A DNA stretch of 64,000 nt from CAZHRK01 sp964534555 (GCA_964534555.1 CAZHRK010000001.1:616906-680905); one strand, 5' to 3'; shown: positions 26,410 to 35,854, counted from the first letter of the stretch. Notes: generated by a model from the letters alone, not told the origin. Program-made: numbers and translations.

Positions 26410-27129
26410 ATGCAGCATACAGCTATTGTTACAGGGGGGCTGTCTGGGATTGGGCGATCTATTGCTCAATTATTGCAAAAAAGAGGCGATTTTGTTGTTA
26501 TTTTCGATCGGCTGAGTCCAGCTGATGCCCAAGGGCATGTCGGGTCTGCCTACATCCAAGTTGATATTTCAAGCGCAGAGGGGGTAAATTTGGCTTTTAA
26601 GGAGCTTGATCGCCTTATCCTGCAGGACAACCTACCCCCGGTGGGTATTTTGATTAATAACGCCGGTATTACGCATGATGGTCTTGCGCTCAGGCTAAAA
26701 GAGGCTGCTTGGGACGCTGTGCTCGATGTCAACCTTAAGGGCTCTTTTTTGTGTGCCCAGCAGGCGCTTATGCGTATGGTTAAAAACCCCGTCAGTTATA
26801 TTATTTTTATGAGCTCTATCGTTGGAGTTAGGGGGAATCCTGGCCAGGCGAATTATGCCGCGAGTAAGGCTGGGGTTATTGGGCTTGCCAGCTCTTTGGC
26901 CCGGGAGTACGCAGGGCGGAATGTCCTGATCAATACCCTTGCCCCAGGTTTTATTAGCACCCCAATGACTGACAAACTTTCTGCAGAGCAGCAAGCCACT
27001 ATTTTGCAGCATATTCCACTTAAGCGGTTTGGTTCGCCCGCTGACGTTGCCGCCCTTGTTGGGTTCTTGACGTCTGGTGATGCTGACTATATAACGGGGC
27101 AGGTTATTGAAGTTACAGGTGGAATGTAA
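26410..27129 (+). CDS. fabG: 3-oxoacyl-ACP reductase (short-chain dehydrogenase)
   Basis: 239 residues from the ATG at 26410 (AAAGGG upstream). Reduces 3-oxoacyl-ACP with NADPH in fatty-acid elongation. Rossmann motif TGGLSGIGRSIAQ near residue 8, INNAG, and a catalytic set Ser136 (MSSIVG), Tyr149 and Lys153 (NYAASKAGVIG), with the same spacing as E. coli FabG. The end, DADYITGQVIEVTGGM, is typical. Its place between fabD and acpP supports FabG over other short-chain dehydrogenases. Confidence 0.93.
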   Translation: MQHTAIVTGGLSGIGRSIAQLLQKRGDFVVIFDRLSPADAQGHVGSAYIQVDISSAEGVNLAFKELDRLILQDNLPPVGILINNAGITHDGLALRLKEAAWDAVLDVNLKGSFLCAQQALMRMVKNPVSYIIFMSSIVGVRGNPGQANYAASKAGVIGLASSLAREYAGRNVLINTLAPGFISTPMTDKLSAEQQATILQHIPLKRFGSPADVAALVGFLTSGDADYITGQVIEVTGGM

Positions 27130-27227
27130 GGATCTTTTCATTCATGCATAACATGCTACACTAGGTCCCTATGTGTGGGCGGTGACAGCCTGCATGCGCG
27201 ATACGTATGTTTTTCAAAGGAGACACA

Positions 27228-27476
27228 ATGGCTTTTTTACGTGAAGATACAGTAGCAAAAGTTGCATCAATCGTAGCAGACAAGCTAAGCATTCCTGCTT
27301 CCCAAGTCGTTGAAACTGCGACATTTAAAGATTTGAACGCAGATTCTCTTGATATCGTTGAAATCATTATGGGCTTTGAAGAAGCATTTGGTATCGAAAT
27401 CAAAGATGAAGATGCAGAAAAGATTAAAACAATTGGTCAGGCAGTTGATCTGATCCATGGCGCTCGTACGAAGTAA
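27228..27476 (+). CDS. acpP: Acyl carrier protein
   Basis: 82 residues from the ATG at 27228, which has AAAGGAG upstream; an earlier in-frame ATG at 27207 precedes that site. Carries growing acyl chains on a phosphopantetheine arm attached to Ser40 in NADSLDIVEIIMGFEEAFGI. A possible extended -10 sequence (TGCTACACT, ending at 27162) lies upstream, so acpP may have its own promoter, as expected for an abundant protein. fabF starts six bases after its stop. Confidence 0.97.
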   Translation: MAFLREDTVAKVASIVADKLSIPASQVVETATFKDLNADSLDIVEIIMGFEEAFGIEIKDEDAEKIKTIGQAVDLIHGARTK

Positions 27477-27482
27477 GCCTAC

Positions 27483-28760
27483 ATGCAGCTTCGACGCGTT
27501 GTTATCACAGGGATAGGGCTTATTACACCTGTTGGTAACACAACTGAAGAAAACTGGCAGCGTATCTGCGCCGGTGTTTCTGGAATTAAAGCTATCCCTG
27601 CTGATTGGAACATGCCAGATGGTTTTGCTGTAAAATCAGTGGGGCTTGTTTCTGGTGAGCAAGAGTATTTAGATCGTGTGCTTGATAAAAAGCTTCAGGC
27701 GCGCACTGATAGATTTATTCACCTTGGGCTGATAGCAGGAAACCAAGCCCTTGCTGATGCCGGAATTTTAGATTCGATCAGCCAGGAGCAGCGCGGTAGA
27801 ATAGGCGCTCTGATTGGTGTTGGTATTGGTGGGCTTGCGGGTATTCAAGAAACAGTGCGTACGTTTGATGCTCATGGAGCATCACGCGTCAGCCCTCTTG
27901 CGATTCCAAAACTTATTAGCAATATGGCCTCAGCCTGGCTTTGTATGCAGCATAATCTCCAGGGCCCCAATATGGCTGTTACCAGCGCTTGTGCATCGAG
28001 TACTGATGCTGTTGGGCTTGCGTTTGATATGATTCGCCTGGGGCGGGTTGACGCAATGCTTTCAGGTGGTGCCGAAGCGTGTGCGCTTCCTATGACGCTG
28101 GCAGCATTTGCGAATATGCGTGCATTGTCAACGTGGCAAGGAGCACCAGAAGGCGCTTCTCGTCCGTTTGATAAAGATAGGAGCGGCTTTGTGCTGTCTG
28201 AAGGTGGAGCTGTGCTTGTGCTTGAAGAGCTAGAGCATGCGCGCGCCCGAGGTGCACAAATATACGCAGAAGTTGTGGGATATGGTGCGACCGCAGATGC
28301 GTATCATATGACCGCGATGCATCCAGACGCTCGAGGCGCTGAACAAGCAGTTCGTGCGGCTCTTGCAGATGCTCAGATTTCACCAGAAAAAATTGATTAT
28401 ATTAATGCTCATGGCACAAGCACCCCCATGAATGATCCACTTGAGACGACGCTTATTAAAAGAGTTTTCTCAGCAAGGGCACATCCATCTGATCCTGGTC
28501 ATTTGCTTGTATCGAGCACTAAATCAATGACGGGTCATATGCTTGGCGCGACAGGTGCTGCCGAGCTTGGGTATACTGCCTTAGCACTTCATAATCAGCT
28601 AGCACCACCAACGATTAATTGTCAGCAGCCAGCAGAAGGCTGTGATCTTGATTATGTTGTTGGTCAATCACGTGAGGCGCGCCTTGAGTATGCGCTTTCA
28701 CAATCATTTGGGTTTGGTGGCAGCAATAGTGCTGTTGTTTTAAAACGATTTGATGAGTAA
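27483..28760 (+). CDS. fabF: 3-oxoacyl-ACP synthase II
   Basis: 425 residues; condenses malonyl-ACP with acyl-ACP. The N-terminus RRVVITGIGLITPVGNT and catalytic Cys170 (TSACASSTDAVG), His310 (NAHGTSTPMNDP) and His352 (SMTGHMLGATGAAE) are all present, as is the final SFGFGGSNSAVVLKRF. Directly downstream of acpP with a six-base gap, the common acpP-fabF pair. A strong terminator follows. Confidence 0.97.
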   Translation: MQLRRVVITGIGLITPVGNTTEENWQRICAGVSGIKAIPADWNMPDGFAVKSVGLVSGEQEYLDRVLDKKLQARTDRFIHLGLIAGNQALADAGILDSISQEQRGRIGALIGVGIGGLAGIQETVRTFDAHGASRVSPLAIPKLISNMASAWLCMQHNLQGPNMAVTSACASSTDAVGLAFDMIRLGRVDAMLSGGAEACALPMTLAAFANMRALSTWQGAPEGASRPFDKDRSGFVLSEGGAVLVLEELEHARARGAQIYAEVVGYGATADAYHMTAMHPDARGAEQAVRAALADAQISPEKIDYINAHGTSTPMNDPLETTLIKRVFSARAHPSDPGHLLVSSTKSMTGHMLGATGAAELGYTALALHNQLAPPTINCQQPAEGCDLDYVVGQSREARLEYALSQSFGFGGSNSAVVLKRFDE

Positions 28761-28764
28761 ATGA

Positions 28765-28792
28765 AAAGGCCCCCGATACATCGGGGGCCTTT
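28765..28792 (+). terminator. Rho-independent terminator after fabF
   Basis: AAAGGCCCCCGA (28765-28776) pairs with TCGGGGGCCTTT (28781-28792), four-base loop. Confidence 0.85.
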
Positions 28793-28859
28793 GATCTTTA
28801 GATGCCCTTTACATCCCACATCTTCATAGTGGCTGGGTTATGCAAAGTCTTTAAAGCTG

Positions 28860-29921
28860 TTATACGATTGAAGCAGCTTCTACTGCTTGATCAATAGCTT
28901 CAATAACTGATTCAATTTTTGCTCGAAGCAAAGCTTCTTCTTCAGAGTATGAGAAGAACCATCTTGTAGTTTTTTTATACGCTGAATCAGCTTCTTTTTT
29001 CAATACATCGAGCTCTTCTTCGCCCATCGTAGCAATACGTTCAATTAACGCAACTGTATCGTCTTCGCTCATATGATTGAAGTCAACCGGCTCTCTTGCT
29101 GCGATAACAGGAGCTGGAACAACGTCTTCTACAGCAGCATCAGCAGGAGCAACAACAACGTCTTCTGGAGCAGCTGCAGGTAAATCTGCAGGAATTGCAG
29201 CAGGGGCTGTTGCTAGTTTTGCATCAGTTGCTTCAATTAATGCATCAATAAAAGCAAAATATCTATTTGTTCTAGCTGAACACAAAATGTATGTTAAGCG
29301 TCCAAATGTTCTTTTAGCTGAAAGTGCTAGATGCGCTCTAAATGCTCGCAAGTTTGCAAGTTCATCGGCTTCAGTAATATTAACATCGTTAATTGCTCTG
29401 ATAATTTGATCAAGGTTGTTTATGTCAAGCGTCGTCTCTCGGTTAATTGTCAAACCAGCAGTAACACCTTCTCTACGAGCAAGTTCACGAATTACCATCG
29501 TTTGCTCTGCGATAGCAGCATCAAGCTCTCTAACAAAATCTTGTGCTACAGTAGGTAACACAACGAACAGCGATCTGTACGTTTTTGTAACACGATCTTT
29601 GATATCGGTAATAGCAGCAATTTTTTCTACTGCTGTTCCGTCCGTGATAGCTGCAAATCTTGCGCGTGCTTCTGCTAGTTTTGCATCAAGCGCAGTAGTG
29701 ATTTCTGCTTGTTTTGTTGCATGAAGTGTTGAAAAGTTAAATGCAGCGGTTGCTTGGTAAAGCACTACTTTAGAATCAAAACGGAACATGTTTTGAACAT
29801 ATTGAATAGCTGTGGTGCTTATTTGACCAGCATTTTGCCAGTCATACGCGCTAACTGATGCATATGCAAGAGCAGATACAACGAGTGCTGTTTTTAAAAG
29901 TTTTTTAACTGTAAGAACCAT
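28860..29921 (-). CDS. Secreted helical protein with acidic Ala/Pro linker
   Basis: 353 residues, GGAGGGTTAT directly before the ATG. Signal peptide VKKLLKTALVVSALAYASVS with cleavage near SAYD. Residues about 30-235 are helical (TKQAEITTALDAKLAEARAR; LDAAIAEQTMVIRELARREG). A low-complexity Ala/Pro/Val/Asp linker (about 235-275) leads to a C-terminal acidic helical part (DTVALIERIATMGEEELDVL; ALLRAKIESVIEAIDQAVEA). No known family. A promoter is visible about 110 bases upstream. Confidence 0.72.
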   Translation of the reverse strand: MVLTVKKLLKTALVVSALAYASVSAYDWQNAGQISTTAIQYVQNMFRFDSKVVLYQATAAFNFSTLHATKQAEITTALDAKLAEARARFAAITDGTAVEKIAAITDIKDRVTKTYRSLFVVLPTVAQDFVRELDAAIAEQTMVIRELARREGVTAGLTINRETTLDINNLDQIIRAINDVNITEADELANLRAFRAHLALSAKRTFGRLTYILCSARTNRYFAFIDALIEATDAKLATAPAAIPADLPAAAPEDVVVAPADAAVEDVVPAPVIAAREPVDFNHMSEDDTVALIERIATMGEEELDVLKKEADSAYKKTTRWFFSYSEEEALLRAKIESVIEAIDQAVEAASIV

Positions 29922-30031
29922 GATAACCCTCCATTAACTTTTGGTTTTAGTTCTATAAAGATCTAGTCTAAAAATACGTCTCACGGCCTGTCTGAGCATC
30001 TCTGCTAAAGACTTATAGTGAGCATAGATCT

Positions 30032-30060
30032 AGTGTAGGAGGATCATCACCCCAAAACAA
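30032..30060 (-). promoter_or_regulatory. Possible promoter for the secreted helical protein gene
   Basis: On the minus strand TTGTTT (30060-30055), 17-base spacer, TACACT (30037-30032). Confidence 0.45.
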
Positions 30061-30149
30061 AGGGGCAAAATGTGTTAAAAAGAGACCTTAAAAGCTTAAA
30101 AAGCATAGTTTTTTTATCGAATGCTGTTTTTATCACTAATTGTAATTAT

Positions 30150-31610
30150 TTAGAATGATGAACTCATTTTTACCCAAAAAGTGCATATTTCAAGGTCAGC
30201 ATTTGAGCTAGGCAGCTCGTACGATACGCCCCCACCAAGGGTAATTGGTTGTAGATCTGGTAAACAAAATCGATAACAAACCCCGCCGTACAGCTTGCTC
30301 GTCATGAGTGCTGGTGTTGTAATACTGCCAAGATCAAGGTCTTGTGCCGATAAAAAGCGGCGATCTACTGTTTGTGCAACCCCGAATGGTGCTGCAGCAT
30401 TAGGTGCGTGGCTCTTAATGGCTATACCATACTGATCTGCTTTAAATTCTTTGGTCCTTACGTGCTCGGCGTCTTTCCAAAAGCCTTCATAGCCAGCATC
30501 AATACACAGCGCGCGATACGCGTAGCTGAGCATCAGGGTGGTGTTAAACTGGCACCCTGGGCGTACGGCAAACCCCTGTGTCAGAATATTTGCAGCAGGA
30601 GTGAGCGGGCTATTTGATTTCCCTTTTTCTCCAAGCAGATAATAGTGGCTTAGTACTTTGCCTTTGATCGAAGGGCAGCGGGTTTCTGTGCTTTCAAAAA
30701 GGTAGCTAAGACGTGTTGCTGTGGCCACGTTAAGCATTCCAAATTCGCCATCATACAGGAGCATGGCGCTATCAAGTTCGGCTTGTACCCCTGGGTGCCC
30801 GCCATTCCCGATAACTGCATCAAAAAGATAGTTAGCTTGAGGTTTGCTCCCAGTTGGTATAATCACGCCTGCAGATACATACGTCTGAAAATACTCACCC
30901 TGAGACAGTTTGTAGCCTAGGCTGACGCTCATATCGCTTATTCCTGTGTGGTCTCTGTGGCCGCTGAATTTAAGCTTTGAAAGCGCTGTTTGGCCGCTGG
31001 TTGCAGATGGCTCAATTAAGACCCTGCCTTTAAGGTAGTCTTCAATACTAAAGTTTGTGTTAGCAAGCTTTATTTTATTATCAAATTTTGCACCAATTTT
31101 TCGGCGTTGTTGCTCGATTGGTAGATGAATCTTGAAGAGTAGGCCAGGTATTGGTTTTTCAGGCTCATAAAGATACACCATGTGTACGCCATACGATTGT
31201 TGCTCAGGAGAGAGCGAAACAGTTGATTGGGCTGTTGTTGGTGGTGCAGCGATTATGCCTGTGTCGTGGAGCAACAAGCCGCCATCAACTTCTTGGTAGG
31301 CATTTGGTGAAACTGGGTCAACGCCAGTGTTCCCAACGGTATAGCTTTTTGTCCCATTCCCGATGCCAAAATAGCTTCCTTGCTCGTGGCTCTGGACTGA
31401 TAAGCTGTAAAATGGGGTGAACTGGTAGTGGTGCTTTAACCCTTTTTTAGTAGGTTTAAGCGCTTGGCGAAACCACTGTTGATACTCAATTGCGAGGTTG
31501 TTTCGTGTTGGTCTTGAGCTGAGTAAGGTCATCCTGCTTTTATTTGCATGTGCTAATTGGTGTATGTTTATAACAATCAAAGCTAATAAAAGTAGGGTGC
31601 GGTGCAGCAT
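30150..31610 (-). CDS. Outer-membrane beta-barrel protein
   Basis: 486 residues with AAGGAG before the start. Signal peptide MLHRTLLLLALIVINIHQLA, cleavage near AHANK. The mature part has many alternating short beta-like segments (VSLGYKLSQGEYFQTYVSAG; NTTLMLSYAYRALCIDAGYE; GGVCYRFCLPDLQPITLGGG) and ends in WVKMSSSF, a C-terminal aromatic residue as recognised by the BAM complex. It is therefore very likely an integral outer-membrane protein, with a porin or transporter role possible. It indicates a double-membrane cell. I cannot assign a named family. Confidence 0.8.
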   Translation of the reverse strand: MLHRTLLLLALIVINIHQLAHANKSRMTLLSSRPTRNNLAIEYQQWFRQALKPTKKGLKHHYQFTPFYSLSVQSHEQGSYFGIGNGTKSYTVGNTGVDPVSPNAYQEVDGGLLLHDTGIIAAPPTTAQSTVSLSPEQQSYGVHMVYLYEPEKPIPGLLFKIHLPIEQQRRKIGAKFDNKIKLANTNFSIEDYLKGRVLIEPSATSGQTALSKLKFSGHRDHTGISDMSVSLGYKLSQGEYFQTYVSAGVIIPTGSKPQANYLFDAVIGNGGHPGVQAELDSAMLLYDGEFGMLNVATATRLSYLFESTETRCPSIKGKVLSHYYLLGEKGKSNSPLTPAANILTQGFAVRPGCQFNTTLMLSYAYRALCIDAGYEGFWKDAEHVRTKEFKADQYGIAIKSHAPNAAAPFGVAQTVDRRFLSAQDLDLGSITTPALMTSKLYGGVCYRFCLPDLQPITLGGGVSYELPSSNADLEICTFWVKMSSSF

Positions 31611-31690
31611 TTTTTCTCCTTAACTCCTGTAATAATGTGCGCACCAGCCTAAGCCTAAAAGCATAAAACTCTCAAGATTTTTAGAAATAA

Positions 31691-31719
31691 AAAAGGAGCT
31701 GCAAATCGCAGCTCCTTTT
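31691..31719 (-). terminator. Hairpin terminator after the basic secreted protein gene
   Basis: AAAAGGAGCTGC (31691-31702) pairs perfectly with GCAGCTCCTTTT (31708-31719), five-base loop; lies just past the stop of the minus-strand gene. Confidence 0.85.
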
Positions 31720-31750
31720 GTGCAAAAAGAGTTGAGTGTGTGAGATCTTT

Positions 31751-32311
31751 TTACTCTGCATTAAGAGCAGCTGCAGCTGTTTGGCGAGCAGCGTTGTTAG
31801 GTGCTCTGCGTGTGCCAGCTGTGCGGCCTGTGTTACCTTTGCGCGTCATGCTTTCGCTACGTGTACGCTCTGTATTACCTTTAGCGCGACCACGTCCACG
31901 TGCAGCATTTTTCTCTGCTGTTTGTTTTGTAGTTGTGCCTTTTGTAAGGTTTTTACGTGAGCCACGTGTTGTTGGAGCTACGCTAGAAGATGCAGGGCGA
32001 CCACGTCCACGAGCAGAAGCTCTTCTGTTTGTACGTGATACAGCGCCTTTACCAGGCTTTCTTGCAACTTTTTTACGTCTCTTAGCATTACGCTTGTTTG
32101 CAGGTTTAGCTTTAGCAGTTTTTGCAGCTTTACCTTTTTCGTTCGCAGCTTGTCTTTGATTACGTGCACCTTTAGCTTTAGGGTTTGATGCAGCGTTTTT
32201 CTTATTGTTACCGCGAACAGGTGCCGCTTCTACGCTTGAAACTGTCATTGACAGTGCAACAAGAGCGCAGAGAATAGCACTTGTAATTTTTGAGAAAAAT
32301 CTCTTTTCCAT
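31751..32311 (-). CDS. Secreted Lys/Arg/Ala-rich protein with AT-hook-like motifs
   Basis: 186 residues with a strong AAGGAGA before the ATG. Clear signal peptide (KITSAILCALVALSMTVSS, cleavage near VEAA). The mature part is extremely basic and low in hydrophobic residues, like histone H1 tails or HMGA proteins. RGRGRPASS (about residues 101-109) contains the GRP core of an AT-hook, and ARGRGRAKG (about 137-145) is a near match. Basic clusters such as KRNAKRRKKVARKPGK fit nuclear localisation signals. Export plus DNA-binding-type composition suggests action on host chromatin or on extracellular DNA; this is inference. It could instead bind envelope polyanions. Confidence 0.8.
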   Translation of the reverse strand: MEKRFFSKITSAILCALVALSMTVSSVEAAPVRGNNKKNAASNPKAKGARNQRQAANEKGKAAKTAKAKPANKRNAKRRKKVARKPGKGAVSRTNRRASARGRGRPASSSVAPTTRGSRKNLTKGTTTKQTAEKNAARGRGRAKGNTERTRSESMTRKGNTGRTAGTRRAPNNAARQTAAAALNAE

Positions 32312-32570
32312 GACATCTCCTTAATATTTACAGCTGTAGTCACGGCCTTCCGTGATCTTCATAACTGATCGTATCAAGTTATGTTTGGCAAAGTGAATAG
32401 TTTTGACAAAAAGAAAAGTATTTTTATTTATGCCCAGTTTAAAAGGCTTTTTTGTTTAGCATTTAAATTTCTGTAAGAATCTGCGCTGGACCTCTGAGCT
32501 GCTTGGGTATTTTTTTGCTTTATAAAAGCATGCTTTTATTTTATGATCACCAAAAAATAGGAAAAAATCC

Positions 32571-33455
32571 ATGTATACGCTTTTATCAGTTGTTCAGCTC
32601 ATCACAGAGATGATTCCCATTAGTAGTGCCATTCATGTTACCCTTGCAATGCTTCTTGCGCAGGCAGCAGGAATTGATTGTGCCCCTTTGCCGCATGATT
32701 ACGATGAGCTCCTTCATCTTTCACCTTTACTTATTATTGCTTGGTATTTTGCATCAAGCTGGATTCCTCTTGCGTGTGGCTTTTTAACACATGCTTTTGT
32801 CCGGCCTACGTCCCACAGCCGCTATTTGCAGCGCTGGATTGGGTGGCATCTTATTACGCTTACCCTTGTGTCAGGGGCAGTAACGGGTACGAGCTATCTT
32901 CTGAAAAAAGTTTTTTTCTCTGCCTCAAGTCGTGCTGATTGGGCTTTGGTTATGGGTTTGTCATTAACAAGTTTAATGCTTCTGATGCACTATGAGCACC
33001 GCTGGAAGACGTACGGCGTTTGGCTTGTTAACCTTGTTAAGCGCCCAACAACAGGCTTGTTTGGCGTGCGTGGCTACAATCCCGTGGCGCTTGGGTTACT
33101 TCTTGGTGCTGCGCAGGGCCTTGGGCTGCTTGTCGGTTCATCACGATTTGCGGGAACAGTGACTATAGCGCTCTTGTGCGGATTAAAGCCGCGGCGCGCG
33201 CTTGCCGCAAGCTGGATGGTGTTTGCGCCGTTGATGCTAGGATCTGTTTTGCTGCATGGTATTCCTTGGCTTTTTGCCGGTGGATGGGCTCTTATCGTAA
33301 CGCCGTATCATCTTGGTGCGCTGCTTGTGTCGTGGGTAATTGCAGGATTTATTTTCACTCAGGTTGCCCGCATGCTGTATGCACATTTGTGGTGGCTTCT
33401 TGGTGTATACCTCTTTGTTCCAATCACGATGCTTATTGGTTTTATGCTCTACTGA
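32571..33455 (+). CDS. UppP/BacA-like undecaprenyl pyrophosphate phosphatase, divergent
   Basis: 294 residues with about eight membrane segments. The first family motif appears as ITEMIPISSAIH (usually E...P.SS..H) and the second as LLVGSSRFAGTVTIALLCGL, where the usual PGxSRSG is changed to VGSSRFAG. The family removes a phosphate from the lipid carrier of cell-wall synthesis. The catalytic Glu, Ser-Ser-x-x-His and Arg are kept, so activity is possible, but the loss of the Pro-Gly pair makes the exact substrate uncertain. It lies directly before ftsK and close to murF, an envelope-related neighbourhood. Confidence 0.75.
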   Translation: MYTLLSVVQLITEMIPISSAIHVTLAMLLAQAAGIDCAPLPHDYDELLHLSPLLIIAWYFASSWIPLACGFLTHAFVRPTSHSRYLQRWIGWHLITLTLVSGAVTGTSYLLKKVFFSASSRADWALVMGLSLTSLMLLMHYEHRWKTYGVWLVNLVKRPTTGLFGVRGYNPVALGLLLGAAQGLGLLVGSSRFAGTVTIALLCGLKPRRALAASWMVFAPLMLGSVLLHGIPWLFAGGWALIVTPYHLGALLVSWVIAGFIFTQVARMLYAHLWWLLGVYLFVPITMLIGFMLY

Positions 33456-33519
33456 TCTAAATACTCCACCTGGTTTGTTTGGTTATGTTACCTTAAAGCC
33501 AAACAAAAGAGGGGGATCT

Positions 33520-35850
33520 ATGTTTTACAAACGTCAGAAGAAAAAAGATCGTTCTGATCAGTTTTTACTCCAGCGTGAGCTGGCTGTGCTTGTTGCTGGT
33601 GCAACGGGTTTTTTTACGCTTTTTGCGCTGATTTCTTACAATCGTTTTGATGCAACATTTTTTTATTATGCAACTAATCAAGATGGAATAACAAACTGGT
33701 GCGGCGCGCTTGGAGCAAATGTCGCTGCAGCACTTGTGTATTTGTTTGGTGCTGGGGCGTACTTAATTGTGCCGTTATTAGTCCTCCCGATTATTGCAAG
33801 CTTCATTCGTATGAGCGGCAAGCAGCTCGCGTATCGCATGGTTGCAGGGTGCTTTGTTGTTCTGCAAGCAGTAACGATTATGAGTTTTCACGGGGTGGAT
33901 TGGATGTCATCAATGCCTGGTGGCATGATCGGATGGATAGCTCGCCAGCGCGTTGTCATGCTGCTTGGTGATGTGGGTGCTGCGCTTTGGCTTTGGGTGA
34001 GCGTTTGGATTGCTCTTGTTATTGGTCTTAAAATCCCGTTACTTCCTTTTGTGGTAAAAGCAGCAGGTCAGCTCCGCCAGCTACTTAAAAAATCAGCTGC
34101 GCGCATCCCTTCGATTACGCCAGCGCGTCTTTTTTCTGCGCGTAAAGAGGTTGTTGTCGCCCAGCAGGAATCATTAATGGCAGACGAAGGGCCAGTACAT
34201 CAAAATGTCTCATACACCGAAGACTTTCAGTCAGTTGCACCTGTAGAAAATGTTTTGCTTGATCGACAAGCGTTACAGCTGCATGAACTGCGCAGAGAGG
34301 CTGATTCTCACATTGTGTTACGCTGGAGGTTGTTTCGTTTGCGCAATACTGTGCTTGCGCGCAATATGTTTTCAGGGAGCCCGAGCTTGTACGATAAGCT
34401 TATGGCAGTGCCGACCGTAGCTCAATTTATGCTGCCAGAGGCAGATTTATTTAATCAGCCGTCAGGCAAAAGCCACGAAGAGCAGCATCGAGCTGATGCG
34501 CAAGCTAAGGCAGATAAAGTTGTTGAAAAGCTTGAGCGCTTTGGGCTTAAAGGATCGATTGTTGATATCAAGCCAGGTCCAGTTGTGACCATGTATGAGT
34601 ATAAGCCTGAGATTGATAGCAAAATCAGTAAGATTATGGCCCTTGAGGATGATCTTGCGATGGCGCTTACGGCAACAAGTCTGCGTATTATTGCACCGAT
34701 TCCTGGTAAAAGTGCTGTTGGATTTGAGATCGCTAATCGTGAGCGTGATGAGGTTTTGTTTTCACAGCTTCTTACGTGCGATCAATTTGCTAGCTCAAAA
34801 GCTCGACTCCCTATGATTCTTGGTGTTGATGCTTCGGGTGCTCCTGTTATTGAAGATATGGCCAGCATGCCGCACCTTTTGGTTGGTGGATCAACTGGTT
34901 CTGGTAAATCTGTTGGACTTAACGTAATGCTCGTAAGCCTTTTGTGTAAGCGAACACCAGACGAGCTAAAACTTATTTTGATTGACCCAAAGCGTCTAGA
35001 GTTCACACCGTATGCACATATTCCTCATTTACTCTTCCCTATTGTGACGCAGCCACAAAAAGCAAGCGGCGTGCTGCAATGGGTTGTGCATGAGATGGAA
35101 GAGCGTTACACGGCAATGGCTGCAGAGGGCGTGCGAAACGTACAAGAATATCGTAAGCTTTCGCCAAAGAAGGCAGATGGATCTATGCGCCGCGATATGC
35201 CGTACCTTGTGGTAATTATTGATGAACTTGCAGACCTTATGATGGTTGCCGGTAAAGACGTTGAAATGCATATCGTGCGAATAGCTCAAATGGCTCGAGC
35301 AGCAGGAATTCATATGATTGTTGCGACCCAGCGTCCATCTGTTGATGTTGTAACAGGTCTTATCAAAGTAAACTTCCCAAGCCGCGTTGCATTTAGAGTT
35401 TCATCAAAAATAGATTCACGAACGATTCTTGATGCACCTGGAGCCGAAAAGCTGCTTGGTAGGGGGGATGGTCTTTTTATTCATGGTTCATCGCCTGATA
35501 TGAAGCGCATTCATTGCCCATATGTATCGGATCAAGAAGTTGAATCTGTTGCAGAGTTTCTTAGAAAACAACGTGCAGTAAATTATATTCCTCTACAAGA
35601 CGCAATTAGTCAGGCTCAGGTTTCATCACAGCCAGAGTATGAAGATGATCTGTACCAGCAGATTAGGGACTATGTTCGCACGCAAGACGAGATTTCGATT
35701 TCTCTTTTGCAGCGTCAGTACAGAATTGGCTTTAACCGATCTGCACGCCTGATAGAAAAACTAGAGCTTGATGGTGTTGTTGCTCCTGCGCAGGGTAGTA
35801 AGCCGCGCAGAGTTATTAAACCAACTCAAGAATCACAACCTCGTGCATAA
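33520..35850 (+). CDS. ftsK: DNA translocase FtsK/SpoIIIE
   Basis: 776 residues from the ATG at 33520, with AGAGGGGGA upstream; the open frame extends further back into the preceding gene. The N-terminus has four membrane segments (about residues 20-190), then a short linker, the alpha/beta motor (Walker A GGSTGSGKSVGLN, about residues 455-467; Walker B LVVIIDELADLMM) and a C-terminal winged-helix gamma domain (ISISLLQRQYRIGFNRSARL). It moves chromosome ends through the division septum. The linker is much shorter than in E. coli FtsK. Confidence 0.96.
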   Translation: MFYKRQKKKDRSDQFLLQRELAVLVAGATGFFTLFALISYNRFDATFFYYATNQDGITNWCGALGANVAAALVYLFGAGAYLIVPLLVLPIIASFIRMSGKQLAYRMVAGCFVVLQAVTIMSFHGVDWMSSMPGGMIGWIARQRVVMLLGDVGAALWLWVSVWIALVIGLKIPLLPFVVKAAGQLRQLLKKSAARIPSITPARLFSARKEVVVAQQESLMADEGPVHQNVSYTEDFQSVAPVENVLLDRQALQLHELRREADSHIVLRWRLFRLRNTVLARNMFSGSPSLYDKLMAVPTVAQFMLPEADLFNQPSGKSHEEQHRADAQAKADKVVEKLERFGLKGSIVDIKPGPVVTMYEYKPEIDSKISKIMALEDDLAMALTATSLRIIAPIPGKSAVGFEIANRERDEVLFSQLLTCDQFASSKARLPMILGVDASGAPVIEDMASMPHLLVGGSTGSGKSVGLNVMLVSLLCKRTPDELKLILIDPKRLEFTPYAHIPHLLFPIVTQPQKASGVLQWVVHEMEERYTAMAAEGVRNVQEYRKLSPKKADGSMRRDMPYLVVIIDELADLMMVAGKDVEMHIVRIAQMARAAGIHMIVATQRPSVDVVTGLIKVNFPSRVAFRVSSKIDSRTILDAPGAEKLLGRGDGLFIHGSSPDMKRIHCPYVSDQEVESVAEFLRKQRAVNYIPLQDAISQAQVSSQPEYEDDLYQQIRDYVRTQDEISISLLQRQYRIGFNRSARLIEKLELDGVVAPAQGSKPRRVIKPTQESQPRA

Positions 35851-35854
35851 TCAT

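Noticed and set aside
29077..29409. 110-codon plus-strand frame with Ala/Ser/Thr-rich product
   Set aside because: Shadow of the Ala/Pro linker of the minus-strand secreted protein; no ribosome binding site.
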